Shown here: positions 25,804-35,874 of the stretch, piece by piece
Layout of the letters: every line of letters starts with the position of its first letter
How positions within the stretch are numbered: the first letter of the stretch is position 1
NCBI RefSeq assembly: GCF_000876015.1
Contig: NZ_BBQM01000014.1
Coordinates: 248,001-312,000 of the forward strand
DNA length: 64,000 bases
Source: Cupriavidus basilensis
Lineage (GTDB): Bacteria > Pseudomonadota > Gammaproteobacteria > Burkholderiales > Burkholderiaceae
Direction of reading: 5' to 3'
Notes under the pieces: generated by a model
Database searches by the model: none
The model's input: the letters and a program-made list of their open reading frames with translations, nothing else
Told to the model about the DNA's origin: nothing
Translations under genes and position numbers: made by a program

Positions 25804-26882
25804 CGGCGCGGCCGCTCCTGCTGCGCCTGCCGCCGTGGCTGCGCCCGCTGCTGCGTCCGCTGCTCGACCCGGCGCGCCGCTACCGGCACGCGCGGCTGAT
25901 CCACTCGGTGCGCGTGGCGCTCGGGCTGCTGGCCTCGATCGCGCTGACCACCGGCATGGACATCCCGCACGGCGAATGGGCCTCGATCACGCTGCTGGTG
26001 GTGGTCGGCGGCCTGCAGCACCAGGGCAACATCCGCCGCAAGGCGGCCGAGCGCGCGCTCGGCACGCTGATCGGCGCGGGCGCGGGGCTGGCGATCATCC
26101 TGCAGCAGTCGTGGCTGCAGGCGCCGCTGCTCAGCTATGCGCTGATCGCGGTCGCCTGCGCCGTGTGCGCGTATCACGCGATCGGCAAGGGCGGCTACAT
26201 CGCGCTGCTGTCGGCCATCACCATCTTCATCGTCGCCGGCCACGGCGAGAACGCCATCGCCGACGGCCTGTGGCGCACGGCCGACGTGCTGATCGGCATC
26301 GCGGTGGCGCTGCTGTTCTCGTTCGCGCTGCCGCTGCATGCCACCTACACCTGGCGCCACAAGCTGGCCGAGGCGCTGCGCAGCTGCGCGCGCATGCAGA
26401 CCGCCATCGCGCTCGACGCGGACCTCGACGCCGCCGCCCTGCAGCGCGCGATGACGCTGCAGGGCAGCCTGCTGGTGGCGCTGCGCGGGCTGATGCCGTC
26501 GGTGGCCAAGGAGACCAACATCCCGATGGCGCAGCTGGAGTCGATCCAGCACGGGCTGCGCGTCTGCATCAGCCTGCTGGAGGTGCTGGCCGCGGTGCGG
26601 CCGCGGCAGGAAGGTGCGGAAGACGGCGCGGAAGACGGCGCCGCCGTGCGCGCCCAGCTGGTGGCGACGGCGCGGCGCATGCAGTCGATGCTGATCGGCA
26701 TGGCGCGCGCGCTGGTCCACGGCGTGCCGGCGCGGCTGGCCGCGCGCGGCGGCGCCGTGCCCGCGATGCCGGCGCTGTCAGGGCCGTGGGCGGGCTACCT
26801 GTCGCTCACGCAGCGGCTGGAGTGCGAGTTCGCGCAGGTGCGCGAGGCGCTGGCCGCCACCGCCGGGCAGTGGAACCTCTGA
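25800..26882 (+). CDS. FUSC family membrane protein
   Basis: A 360-aa inner-membrane protein. After about 30 Arg/Pro-rich residues come roughly six hydrophobic segments (IHSVRVALGLLASIALTTGM to LLFSFALPLHATYTW, trimmed) with WASITLLVVVGGLQHQGNIRRKAAERALGT, the conserved motif of the FUSC/YccS group (aromatic-acid exporter-like). The C-terminal 150 residues are cytoplasmic helices. Such proteins are presumed exporters of aromatic or fusaric acids, but this short form lacks the paired RND-type adaptor. Convergent with bglX, 13 bp apart. Confidence 0.85.
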   Translation: MTARPLLLRLPPWLRPLLRPLLDPARRYRHARLIHSVRVALGLLASIALTTGMDIPHGEWASITLLVVVGGLQHQGNIRRKAAERALGTLIGAGAGLAIILQQSWLQAPLLSYALIAVACAVCAYHAIGKGGYIALLSAITIFIVAGHGENAIADGLWRTADVLIGIAVALLFSFALPLHATYTWRHKLAEALRSCARMQTAIALDADLDAAALQRAMTLQGSLLVALRGLMPSVAKETNIPMAQLESIQHGLRVCISLLEVLAAVRPRQEGAEDGAEDGAAVRAQLVATARRMQSMLIGMARALVHGVPARLAARGGAVPAMPALSGPWAGYLSLTQRLECEFAQVREALAATAGQWNL

Positions 26883-26895
26883 TGCCGGCGCGGCG

Positions 26896-29190
26896 CTAGC
26901 GCAGCACGAAGCCGCGCTCCCGCACCGCCTGCGAGTCGAGCCCGATCTGCACCGTGAAGTCGCCCGGCTCGGCAACGTAGTCGAGCTGCGCGTTGAAGAA
27001 CTTCAGCATGTCCTCGTCGATGGCGAAGCGCACCTCGCGCGCCTCGCCCGCCTTGAGCATGAGCTTGCGGAAGCCCTTGAGTTCCTTCACGGGCCGCACC
27101 ACCGAGGCGGCGACGTCGCGCAGGTAAAGCTGGACCACGGTCTCGCCGTCGCGCGGACCGGTGTTCTTCACCGTCACGCTGGCCTCGATGCGGCCGCCGC
27201 GCGCCATCGCCGGGCTCGACAGCGCCACCTCGGACACGCTGAAGTCCGTGTAGCTCAGGCCGTAGCCGAACGGGTAGAGCGGGCCGGGCTGCTCCTCGAA
27301 GTATTGCGAGGTGTAGTTGGGCGGCTCGCCCGGCCGGTACGGGCGGCCGATGCGCGGGTGGTTGTAGTAGGTCGGGATCTGGCCGAGCGAGCGCGGAAAG
27401 GAGATCGGCAGCTTGCCGGCGGGGTTGTAGTCGCCGAACAGCACGTCGGCGATGGCGTGGCCGCCCTCGGTGCCGGCGTACCAGGTCTCGAGCAGCGCGT
27501 CGGCGTGTTCCTTCTCCCAGCCGAGCGTGAGCGGGCGGCCGTTCATCAGCACCACCACCAGCGGCTTGCCGGTGGCCTTGAGCGCGCGCAGCAGCGCGTC
27601 CTGGCTGCCCGGCAGCGACAGGCTGGTGCGGCTCGACGCCTCGTGCGACATGCCGCGCGACTCGCCCACCGCGACCACGATGGTGTCGGCGCCGCGCGCC
27701 GCCGCCACGGCCTCGGCCAGCATCTCGTCCGGGGCGCGCTTGTCCTGCACGATCTCCGGCTTGTCCCAGTTCATGAAGTTCAGGTAGCCGACCACGCCGG
27801 CGTCGTCGGTCACGTTGGCGCCGCGCGCGTAGACCACGCGGCCACTGGCGCCGAGCGCGTCGCGCACGCCCTGCAGCAGCGTGACCGACTGCCCGGACTT
27901 GCCGGCGGCCGACCAGCTGCCCATGATGTCGATGGGCGCGTCGGCCAGCGGGCCGATCACGGCGATGGTGCCGGCCTTCTTCAGCGGCAGCGTCCGCGCG
28001 CGGTTTTCCAGCAGCACCAGCGCGCGGCGCGCGGCCTCGCGCGCCGCCGCGCGGTGCAGGCGGCTTTCCGCGTCGATGTCGGGCGGGTCCTGCTCGGCCT
28101 TGCCGATGCGCCGGTACGGGTCCTGGAACAGCCCCATGTCGTACTTGGCGCCGAGCACCTCGCGCACCGCGCCGTCGATGTCGCGCATGGGCACCTCGCC
28201 CGCCTTCACCAGCCCGGGCAGGTAGGCCAGGTAGGCCGAGTCGTGCATGCTCATGTCCACGCCGGCGCGGATCGCCAGCCGCGCCGCCTCGCGCCCGTCC
28301 TTCGCCACGCCGTGCTTGGTCAGCTCGTCGATGGCGCCGTGGTCGCTCACCGTGACGCCCTTGAAGCCCCAGCTCTTGCGCAGCAGGTCGCGCAGCAGCC
28401 AGGTGTTGGAGGTGGCCGGCACGCCGTTGACCGAGTTCAGCGCGATCATGACGCCGCCGGCGCCCGCGTCGACGCCGGCGCGGTACGGCGGCAGGTAGTC
28501 CTGGTACATGCGCAGCGGGCTCATGTCGACCGTGTTGTAGTCGCGCCCGCCTTCGACCGCGCCGTACAGCGCGAAGTGCTTGACGAAGGCCATCACGCTG
28601 TCGGCGCCGGCCGGCGAGCCGCCCTGGAACCCCTTGACGCTGGCGCGCGCGTACTGCGAGACCAGGTAGGGGTCTTCGCCGAAGCCCTCCGAGGTGCGCC
28701 CCCAGCGCGGATCGCGGGCGATGTCGACCATCGGCGCGAAGGTCGCGTCGAGGCCGTCGGCGCTGGCCTCGATGGCGGCGATGCGCGCGCTCTGCGTCAC
28801 CGTGGCGAGGTCCCAGCTCGAGGCGAGCCCGAGGCTGATCGGGAAGATGGTGCGGTGGCCGTGCACCACGTCGTAGGCGAAGAAGATGGGAATCTTCAGG
28901 CGGCTGCGCCGGACCGCGGCGTCCTGCAGCGGCCGGTTCTCCGCGGGCGTCACCGAATTGAAGGTGCCGCCCACGCGGCCCGCGGCGATCTCCTCGAGCA
29001 GCCGCGGCTGGGGCATGTCCGCGCCGATGCTGATCAGGCGCAGCTGGCCGATCTTCTCGTCCAGCGTCATGCGTTTCATCAGGTCCGCGATGAATGCGTT
29101 CTTGTCGCCGGCGTGGCCGGGGGCGGGACCGGCAAGCACCGGCGAGCAAACAAGACTGGCCGACAGGGCCAGCGAAACAAGCATTCTCAT
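26896..29190 (-). CDS. bglX: Periplasmic beta-glucosidase BglX (GH3)
   Basis: A 764-aa glycoside hydrolase family 3 enzyme, almost exactly the length of E. coli BglX (765). A Sec signal (LVSLALSASLVCSPVLA) starts at the ATG at 29190. The N-terminal TIM barrel carries RDPRWGRTSEGFGEDP and GVTVSDHGAI with the nucleophile Asp (about residue 288). The second domain has VAVGESRGMSHEASSRTSL and VLMNGRPLTL, and a fibronectin-III-like domain closes the protein. Cleaves beta-glucosides in the periplasm. It diverges from opgG, which makes periplasmic beta-glucans, a functional pairing. Confidence 0.94.
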   Translation of the reverse strand: MRMLVSLALSASLVCSPVLAGPAPGHAGDKNAFIADLMKRMTLDEKIGQLRLISIGADMPQPRLLEEIAAGRVGGTFNSVTPAENRPLQDAAVRRSRLKIPIFFAYDVVHGHRTIFPISLGLASSWDLATVTQSARIAAIEASADGLDATFAPMVDIARDPRWGRTSEGFGEDPYLVSQYARASVKGFQGGSPAGADSVMAFVKHFALYGAVEGGRDYNTVDMSPLRMYQDYLPPYRAGVDAGAGGVMIALNSVNGVPATSNTWLLRDLLRKSWGFKGVTVSDHGAIDELTKHGVAKDGREAARLAIRAGVDMSMHDSAYLAYLPGLVKAGEVPMRDIDGAVREVLGAKYDMGLFQDPYRRIGKAEQDPPDIDAESRLHRAAAREAARRALVLLENRARTLPLKKAGTIAVIGPLADAPIDIMGSWSAAGKSGQSVTLLQGVRDALGASGRVVYARGANVTDDAGVVGYLNFMNWDKPEIVQDKRAPDEMLAEAVAAARGADTIVVAVGESRGMSHEASSRTSLSLPGSQDALLRALKATGKPLVVVLMNGRPLTLGWEKEHADALLETWYAGTEGGHAIADVLFGDYNPAGKLPISFPRSLGQIPTYYNHPRIGRPYRPGEPPNYTSQYFEEQPGPLYPFGYGLSYTDFSVSEVALSSPAMARGGRIEASVTVKNTGPRDGETVVQLYLRDVAASVVRPVKELKGFRKLMLKAGEAREVRFAIDEDMLKFFNAQLDYVAEPGDFTVQIGLDSQAVRERGFVLR

Positions 29191-29404
29191 CTGATTGTCA
29201 TCCAAGTGGCGCGGCAGGTCCGGCGCACCGCGATAGTGCGCGCTGGCCGTCCTGCCGGCTGTCCGCGCGTGCCAGAACAGGCACACGAGGCAAAATTCGT
29301 TGTCTTTTTGCGCTGCGCCCGCAGTTTACCGCCACTACACTAGCAACTTTCGCCGCGCGCATACCGCGCCAGCCTGTTCCAACGTGCCTTTCCTGGAGAG
29401 ATTC

Positions 29405-30988
29405 GTGTTTTTCGCAGTCATTGCCGCGTCGTTACGTCCCAAGATGCGAGCCGCCGCGCCGGCGCTCATGGCCACCCTGACCTTGCTGTGCGGCGCCCCG
29501 GCCTGGGCCTTCTCGCTGGACGACGTGACCGCCCGCGCCAAGGCCCTGGCGGACAAGCCGTATGCCGCGCCGGCCAGCAACCTGCCGCCCGCGTTCAGCC
29601 AGATGCAGTTCGCCGACTACATCAAGATCCAGCCGCGCCGCGACCAGCTGGAATGGAAAGACCAGGACACGCCGTTCCGCCTCGGCTTCTACCACCAGGG
29701 CATGCAGTTCAGCGCGCCGGTGCGCATCAACGAGATCGTCGGCAACGCGGTCAGCGAGGTCAGGTACGACCCGGCGCGCTTCGACTTCGGCGACCTCAAG
29801 CTCGACAAGGACGCGACCAGCAAGCTCGGTTATGCCGGTTTCCGCGTACTCTACCCGATCAACCGCGCCGACAAGCTCGACGAGGTCATGAGCGTGCTCG
29901 GCGCCAGCTATTTCCGCGTGATCGGCAAGAACCAGGTCTACGGCCTGTCCAGCCGCGGCCTGGCCATCGACACCGGGCTGCCGGTGGCCGAGGAATTCCC
30001 GGCCTTCCGCGAATTCTGGATCGCGCGGCCCGCGCCCGGCGACAAGCACGTGGTGTTCTACGCGCTGCTCGATTCGCAGCGCGCCACCGGCGCCTACCGC
30101 TTCGACCTCTACCCCGGCGAGGACACCGTGCTCAAGGTGCAGGCGCGCGTGTTCCTGCGCGGCAAGGCGCTCAACCTCGGCGTGGCGCCGCTGACCAGCA
30201 TGTTCCTGTTCGGGCCGAACCAGCAGCGCGACCAGTACAACTTCCGCCCCGCGCTGCACGACTCCAACGGCCTCGCCATCCATGCCGGCAACGGCGAATG
30301 GCTGTGGCGGCCGCTGAACAACCCGCGCGATCTCGCCATCAGCAGCTTCGAAGTCACCAACCCGCGCGGCTTCGGGCTGCTCCAGCGCGGGCGCGAGTTC
30401 TCCGCCTACGAAGACCTCAAGGACCGCTACGACCTGCGCCCGAGCGCGTGGATCGAGCCGCAGGGCGACTGGGGCAAGGGCCACGTGCAACTGGTGGAGA
30501 TCCCCACGCCCGACGAGACCAACGACAACATCGTCGCGTTCTGGAAGCCGGACGTGCTGCCGCCGCGAGGCCAGCCGCTGCGCGCCGACTACACCATGCA
30601 CTGGACCATGAACGAGAGCGCGCTGCTCGGCAAGGACGTGGCCTGGGTCAAGCAGACGCTGCGCTCGGCCGGGGAAATCACCCAGGCCAACCTGATCCGC
30701 CATCTCGACGGCAGCACCGGGCTGCTGGTCGATTTCGAAGGCCCGGTGCTGGCCAGTCTGCCCGCCGGCACGCAGGTCGGCTCGCAGGTCAGCGTGAGCG
30801 ACAACGCGGAGATCCTGGACAAGGTGCTGGAGCCCAACCCCGTCACCGGGGGCTGGCGCCTGAGCCTGCGCGTCAAGGTCAAGGACCCCGGCAAGGTGGT
30901 GGAGATGCGCGCGGCGCTGGTGGCCGGCGGCAAGCCGCTGAGCGAGACGTGGAGCTACCAGTTGCCGCCGCGCTCGGTGGGCGGCTGA
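29405..30988 (+). CDS. opgG: Osmoregulated periplasmic glucan biosynthesis protein OpgG
   Basis: A 527-aa MdoG/OpgG-family protein needed for the backbone or branching of osmoregulated periplasmic glucans. A signal peptide ends near [11 protein letters not shown]. Conserved stretches are [20 protein letters not shown] (N-terminal domain), [25 protein letters not shown] (middle, trimmed) and [19 protein letters not shown] chose the GTG at 29405 because GGAGAG lies 8 nt before it; an ATG at 29444 is the alternative. No opgH follows in the window, unlike the common opgGH operon. Confidence 0.92.
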   Translation: MFFAVIAASLRPKMRAAAPALMATLTLLCGAPAWAFSLDDVTARAKALADKPYAAPASNLPPAFSQMQFADYIKIQPRRDQLEWKDQDTPFRLGFYHQGMQFSAPVRINEIVGNAVSEVRYDPARFDFGDLKLDKDATSKLGYAGFRVLYPINRADKLDEVMSVLGASYFRVIGKNQVYGLSSRGLAIDTGLPVAEEFPAFREFWIARPAPGDKHVVFYALLDSQRATGAYRFDLYPGEDTVLKVQARVFLRGKALNLGVAPLTSMFLFGPNQQRDQYNFRPALHDSNGLAIHAGNGEWLWRPLNNPRDLAISSFEVTNPRGFGLLQRGREFSAYEDLKDRYDLRPSAWIEPQGDWGKGHVQLVEIPTPDETNDNIVAFWKPDVLPPRGQPLRADYTMHWTMNESALLGKDVAWVKQTLRSAGEITQANLIRHLDGSTGLLVDFEGPVLASLPAGTQVGSQVSVSDNAEILDKVLEPNPVTGGWRLSLRVKVKDPGKVVEMRAALVAGGKPLSETWSYQLPPRSVGG

Positions 30989-31065
30989 GGCATTGAAGAC
31001 CTGCGGGACGGAGCGGCGGGGCCGGATCGCCGCGTCGGCGGCGGCCCCGGCCGCCCCGGCCGCTT

Positions 31066-31854
<789 letters not shown>

Positions 31855-31863
31855 GGTCGCGCC

Positions 31864-32832
31864 TTACTGCAGTCTGGTGAAATGGATGTCTTCGACGACC
31901 TGCTTCCAGTGCGCGTTCTGGCCGCGGATCAGGTCGGCGAAGGCCTTGCGCGACATCGGGCTGGGAATGGCGCCCTGCTTCTCGATGGCGGCCACCACCT
32001 CGGGCTCGGCCAGCACGCGGCGCACCGCGTCGTTGAGCTGGTCGAGGATGGCGGCCGGCGTGCCGGCGGGCGCGCCGAGGCCGAACCACGAAGGATTGTT
32101 CATCGCCGGCAGGCCGGCCTCGGCGTAGGTGGGCACGTTGGGCAGCACCTTGAGGCGCTGCCTGGCCGCCACCGCGAGCGGGCGCAGGCGCCCGCCCTGG
32201 ATCAGGCCGGAAGACGACGGGATGTTGTCGAACACCACCTGGATCTGTCCCGCCACCGCGTCGTTCAGCGCCGGGCCCAGGCCCTTGTAGGGCACGTGCA
32301 GCATCTTCGTGCCGGTCTCGCTCATGAACAGCTCGCCGTTCATGTGGCTCAGGCCGCCGTTGCCGGACGAGCCGAACGAATACTTGCCGGGCTCGGCCTT
32401 GAGCAGCTTGATGAAGGCGGGCAGGTCGGAGGCCGGGAAGGCCGGGTTGACCACCAGCACGTTGGGCACGTCGGCCAGGTTGCTGATGGGGTCGAAGTCC
32501 TTGACCGGGTCGTAGGCGGTCTTGGCGTACACGTTGGGATTGACCGCGTGCGAGCTTTCCACCTCCATCACCAGCGTGTAGCCGTCCGCGGGCTGCTTGG
32601 CGGCATAGGCGCTGCCGACCGCGCCGCCGGCGCCGGGGCGGTTCTCCACCACCACCGGCTGCCTGAGCACGGCGCCCAGGCGCGTGCCGACGATGCGCGC
32701 GATGATGTCGGTGGTGCCGCCCGCGGCGTAGGGCACGATCAGCTTGACCGGCTTGTCGGGGTAGGCGGCGTGGGCGCCGGCGCAAAGACCGAGGCCGGCG
32801 AGAAGGGGGATGGCGAGGATGCGGTTGTGCAA
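31864..32832 (-). CDS. Tripartite tricarboxylate transporter (Bug) substrate-binding protein
   Basis: A 322-aa Bug-family receptor. The best start is the TTG at 32832, preceded by CCGGAGAC and giving a clean signal peptide (ILAIPLLAGLGLCAGAHA); the ATG at 32892 would add a His/Arg-rich stretch that is not signal-like. The mature start AYPDKPVKLIVPYAAGGTTD is typical, as are VENRPGAGGAVGSAYAAKQP and VPYKGLGPALNDAVAGQI. Lies between the CoA-transferase and enoyl-CoA hydratase genes, so its ligand is probably the acid activated by that transferase. Confidence 0.9.
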   Translation of the reverse strand: MHNRILAIPLLAGLGLCAGAHAAYPDKPVKLIVPYAAGGTTDIIARIVGTRLGAVLRQPVVVENRPGAGGAVGSAYAAKQPADGYTLVMEVESSHAVNPNVYAKTAYDPVKDFDPISNLADVPNVLVVNPAFPASDLPAFIKLLKAEPGKYSFGSSGNGGLSHMNGELFMSETGTKMLHVPYKGLGPALNDAVAGQIQVVFDNIPSSSGLIQGGRLRPLAVAARQRLKVLPNVPTYAEAGLPAMNNPSWFGLGAPAGTPAAILDQLNDAVRRVLAEPEVVAAIEKQGAIPSPMSRKAFADLIRGQNAHWKQVVEDIHFTRLQ

Positions 32833-32934
32833 GCGGTGTCTCCGGTGATGGATGTGTTTTCGTGTTGCGCGCGATGTCGTGCGCGCCGGCATGCGCGATG
32901 CCGCGCGCGCCGTCAGGTCGGCCGGGCGCCGGCG

Positions 32935-34098
32935 TCAGGCGCGCGCCGGCGCGTCGTGCTCGCCCAGCAGCGGCGGCGCGGCGCACGGCGGCGCGCCGGC
33001 GGCGGCCAGCATCGGGTTGCGGATCATCGGCACGCGCCCGAGCGTGGGATGCTCGGCGCTCTGCACGAGTTGGCGGTGCCGCACCTGCGGATGGGCGAAG
33101 ACTTCGTCCATCGAGTTGATCGGCCCCCACGGCACGCCGGCCGCGTCGAAGGCGTCGGTCCATGCCTGCCGCGCGCGCGTGGGGAACACCTCGGCGAGGA
33201 GCGCGCGCAGCGCCGGCAGGTTGTCGATGCGCGCCGAGTTGGTGGCGTAGCGCGCGTCCGTTGCCAGCGCGGCGAGGCCGGCCACTTCGCAGAAGCGGGC
33301 GAACTGCGCGTCGTTGCCGATGGCCAGGATCAGGTGGCCGTCGGCGCAGCGGAACACTTCGTAGGGCGCGCAGTTGGGATGGGCGTTGCCGCTGCGCTGC
33401 GGCGCGCGGCCCGACACCAGGTAGTTGGAAGCCTGGTTGGCGTTGAGCGCCACGGCCACGTCGAGCAGCGCGATGTCGAGGTATTCGCCCGCGCCGGTGG
33501 CGTGCCGGCGCAGCAGCGCCGCCAGCACCGCCGAGGTGGCGTACATGCCGGTGGTCAGGTCCACCACCGCCACGCCGGTGCGCAGCGGGCCGGCGCCGGG
33601 CTCGCCGTCGGGGTGGCCGGTGTAGCTCATGAGGCCGCCCATGCCCTGGAACACGTAGTCGTAGCCGGGTTTGTCGGCCATCGGGCCGCTCTGGCCGAAG
33701 CCGGTGATCGACAGGTAGACCAGGCGCGGGTTGAGCGCCTTGAGCGTGTCGTAGTCCAGCCCGTAGCGGCGCAGCGTGCCGGCCTTGAAGTTCTCCACCA
33801 GCACGTCCGCCTCCAGCGCCAGCGCGCGGATGCGCGCGGCGCCCTCGGGCGTGGCGTAGTCGATGGCGACCGAGCGCTTGCCGCGGTTGCAGCAGATGAA
33901 GTACGCGGAGAGGCTGTCCTCGCCTTCGGCGTCCCGCAGGTAGGGCGGACCCCAGCCGCGCGTGTCGTCGCCGTGGCCGGGGCGTTCCACCTTGGTGACT
34001 TCGGCGCCGAGGTCGGCGAGGTTCTGCGTGCACCAGGGGCCGGCCAGGATCCGCGACAAATCCAGCACCTTGATGCCGGCCAAAGCCTGATGAAGCAT
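32935..34098 (-). CDS. Class III CoA-transferase (CaiB/BaiF family)
   Basis: A 387-aa CoA-transferase. It begins LAGIKVLDLSRILAGPWCTQ and has NRGKRSVAIDYATPEG, the hallmark VENFKAGTLRRYGLDYD and the catalytic Asp in VVDLTTGMYA (about residue 164). Family III enzymes move CoA between carboxylic acids with no ATP cost. GGAG precedes the ATG at 34098. It heads the operon with a Bug receptor and an enoyl-CoA hydratase. Acceptor and donor acids are unknown. Confidence 0.92.
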   Translation of the reverse strand: MLHQALAGIKVLDLSRILAGPWCTQNLADLGAEVTKVERPGHGDDTRGWGPPYLRDAEGEDSLSAYFICCNRGKRSVAIDYATPEGAARIRALALEADVLVENFKAGTLRRYGLDYDTLKALNPRLVYLSITGFGQSGPMADKPGYDYVFQGMGGLMSYTGHPDGEPGAGPLRTGVAVVDLTTGMYATSAVLAALLRRHATGAGEYLDIALLDVAVALNANQASNYLVSGRAPQRSGNAHPNCAPYEVFRCADGHLILAIGNDAQFARFCEVAGLAALATDARYATNSARIDNLPALRALLAEVFPTRARQAWTDAFDAAGVPWGPINSMDEVFAHPQVRHRQLVQSAEHPTLGRVPMIRNPMLAAAGAPPCAAPPLLGEHDAPARA

Positions 34099-34352
34099 GG
34101 GTTCTCCGCAAGGGGGCCAACGATGCGGGCGAGTGTATCGACGGCCCGGCGCGCGGACCAGTTCAGAGTTTCGAAAGAAGCGTTCGCGGATTTTGAATGG
34201 GCGCGGCGGATTTGCGGGACAAGGGCCGCATTCGTTTCCGCGCGCTGTGCGGCACGCGCTACACTGGAGTCACCGCGCCGGCGATCTGCGCGCGGCAAGC
34301 CGACGCCTGGCGCGGCTCATTTCACGATTCCCCCCTTGCGAGGAGATGCATC

Positions 34353-34781
34353 ATGGCCACGACCTCAAATCCGTTTACCGATTTCAGCAAGCTGCTTGAG
34401 CAGTTCAAGCTCCCCGGCGTCGACATGACCTCGGTGATCGAAGCCCGGCGCAAGGACATCGACGCGCTCACGGAAGCCAACAAGGTGGCCTACCAGGGCA
34501 TGCAGGCGCTGGTGCAGAAACAGACCGAGATCCTGAGCAAGACCATGCAGGAGATCCAGTCCGCGGCGCAGCAGATGGGCGCCGGCGGCAACCCCGCCGA
34601 GGCGATGGCCAAGCAGGGCGAATTCGTGCAGCAGGGCCTGCAGAAGGCATTCAACAACATGCGCGAGCTGGCCGAGATGGCGCAGAAATCGCAGGCCGAG
34701 GCGCTGGCGGTGATCACCAGGCGCGCCGAGCAGAACATCGAGGAAGCGAAGAACCTGATGAAGGGCAAGGGCGGCAAGTAG
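34353..34781 (+). CDS. Phasin family protein
   Basis: A 142-aa amphipathic helical protein (DFSKLLEQFKLPGVDMTSVI, then an Ala/Gln/Glu-rich coiled region and a Lys-rich tail KNLMKGKGGK). This is the phasin_2/TIGR01985-like type seen on polyhydroxyalkanoate granules in beta-proteobacteria. AGGAGATGCATC gives an excellent ribosome-binding site for the ATG at 34353. It faces a second phasin of a different subfamily across two hairpin terminators. No PHA synthase is in the window. Confidence 0.85.
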   Translation: MATTSNPFTDFSKLLEQFKLPGVDMTSVIEARRKDIDALTEANKVAYQGMQALVQKQTEILSKTMQEIQSAAQQMGAGGNPAEAMAKQGEFVQQGLQKAFNNMRELAEMAQKSQAEALAVITRRAEQNIEEAKNLMKGKGGK

Positions 34782-34789
34782 GCCCGCCG

Positions 34790-34821
34790 CGCCCGGCGCG
34801 GCATCGGGGCCGCGCCGGGCG
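34790..34821 (+). terminator. 13-bp GC hairpin after the first phasin gene
   Basis: GCCCGGCGCGGC and its exact complement (13 paired bases counting the flanking C-G) enclose a 6-nt loop 9 bp after the stop codon; a short GTGTTT follows. Probable transcription terminator. Confidence 0.65.
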
Positions 34822-34908
34822 GTGTTTCGCCGCGGCGGCGTCGCTATTGCAGCGCCATTGCATCGATATTGCGCCGCCGCTGTCCCGCAGTTGCCCCGCC
34901 CTGGCGCC

Positions 34909-34933
34909 AATCCGCCGTTGGCGGCGGATTTTT
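34909..34933 (+). terminator. Rho-independent terminator
   Basis: AATCCGCCG and CGGCGGATT form a 9-bp stem with a TTGG loop, directly followed by TTT on the plus strand. It is 128 bp after the first phasin and 13 bp before the end of the convergent phasin. The T-run favours the plus strand; a second barrier behind the GC hairpin. Confidence 0.7.
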
Positions 34934-34945
34934 CCTGCCGCCGGG

Positions 34946-35506
34946 TCAGGCCGCCTTGGTGGCGCGGCGGGTGCCCTGCTGCACGGCGCCGCTGGCGGCC
35001 GCGGCCGAGGCCTCGATGTTCGACTTGACCGTCTCGGCGGCCTGCTTGGTCGCCTTCTGCACCGATTCGTAGGTGTTGTTGGCGGCCGCGACCGTCGATT
35101 TCAGCAGCGCCGTGAGGGCTTCCGAACCGGCCGGCGCGTTTTTCACGAAGGTGTCGACGAAGCCCTGCACGCGGCGGCTGTTCTGCTCGTACTGTGCTTC
35201 CACCGTCTTGGCCAGCTCGGCCTGCGTCTCGGTGGCGATCTCGTACACCTGGCGCGCATACGACAGCGCCTTCTCCGCCGCGGGCTGGGCCAGCGTGCCC
35301 TGGGTGGTGAAGACATCGCGCAGGTCGCGGCCCGACAGGGCGGCCTGGATGTTGTCCTGGCTCTCGGCCAGCGACGACTTCGCTACCTGCAGGTTCAGCT
35401 CGGCCAGCTTCTGGAAACCGTCGAAGGCCGTATTCGTCAGCGCGAACAGGTTGGCGAAACTGGCCTTCTGGACTTCGGCGAACTGCTCGGACGGAAAAAC
35501 GAACAT
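34946..35506 (-). CDS. phaP: Phasin PhaP
   Basis: A 186-aa phasin of the TIGR01841 type coating polyhydroxyalkanoate granules. It matches the Cupriavidus necator PhaP1 pattern in order: EQFAEVQKASFANLFALTN, LAELNLQVAKSSLAES, ARQVYEIATETQAELAK, NAPAGSEALTALLKS and YESVQKATKQAAE, with an Ala-rich tail ending in ATKAA. The ATG at 35506 follows AGGAGAG. PhaP is normally repressed by PhaR and abundant when PHA is made; TGC/GCA palindromes upstream are candidate PhaR sites. Confidence 0.92.
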   Translation of the reverse strand: MFVFPSEQFAEVQKASFANLFALTNTAFDGFQKLAELNLQVAKSSLAESQDNIQAALSGRDLRDVFTTQGTLAQPAAEKALSYARQVYEIATETQAELAKTVEAQYEQNSRRVQGFVDTFVKNAPAGSEALTALLKSTVAAANNTYESVQKATKQAAETVKSNIEASAAAASGAVQQGTRRATKAA

Positions 35507-35617
35507 GCGTGCTCTCCTGTGATTCGCCCCGCCGCGTGGCCAAGGTGCGGCCGGCATGCGCGGCGGCGGTGCCGCGCGGCGCGGGACGAGGGTCTGGTTC
35601 GGAAGAGGATGGGCCTT

Positions 35618-35631
35618 GCATTGCGCAGTGC
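35618..35631. promoter_or_regulatory. GCATTGCGCAGTGC near-palindrome, candidate PhaR site
   Basis: A 14-bp near-palindrome centred on TGCGCA, about 112-125 bp upstream of the phaP ATG. The 13-mer TTGCGCAGTGCAC (35621-35633) recurs exactly at 38930-38942. PhaR operators in other PHA bacteria are TGC/GCA palindromes, so PhaR binding is plausible but unproven. Confidence 0.45.
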
Positions 35632-35710
35632 ACCATCCAGGGGCTGATTCTAGAGGGCGCTATTTCGTTAGCCCCTAGGGACATACCCGGACAATTTCGG
35701 TTAGATGCTG

Positions 35711-35721
35711 CTGCTGTGCAG
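35711..35721. promoter_or_regulatory. CTGC-N3-GCAG palindrome, candidate PhaR site
   Basis: Matches the CTGC-N3/4-GCAG form reported for PhaR operators in alpha-proteobacteria. It lies about 205 bp upstream of the phaP start, near the 3' end of the neighbouring gene, so relevance is uncertain. Confidence 0.35.
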
Positions 35722-35874
35722 CAAGGGCGACATCCAGCATTCCCCCGTGACGTGGGGCACGGTCCTGGCGGGCCGCCCTATGTTGGCTGCCGCACATTGT
35801 GTCGAACGCGCGCGGGCGCGATGAGGCACCGCGTGGCGGCACAGGCCGCGGTGCCGCCGTCCGTGCTCCCGGGC

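Larger units (their letters stand above)
35507..35874. other. phaP upstream region, no gene
   Basis: A gap of 368 bp between phaP and the acyl-CoA synthetase gene ending at 35875. It holds the phaP promoter region and two TGC/GCA palindromes listed separately. I see no supported coding sequence. Confidence 0.6.
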
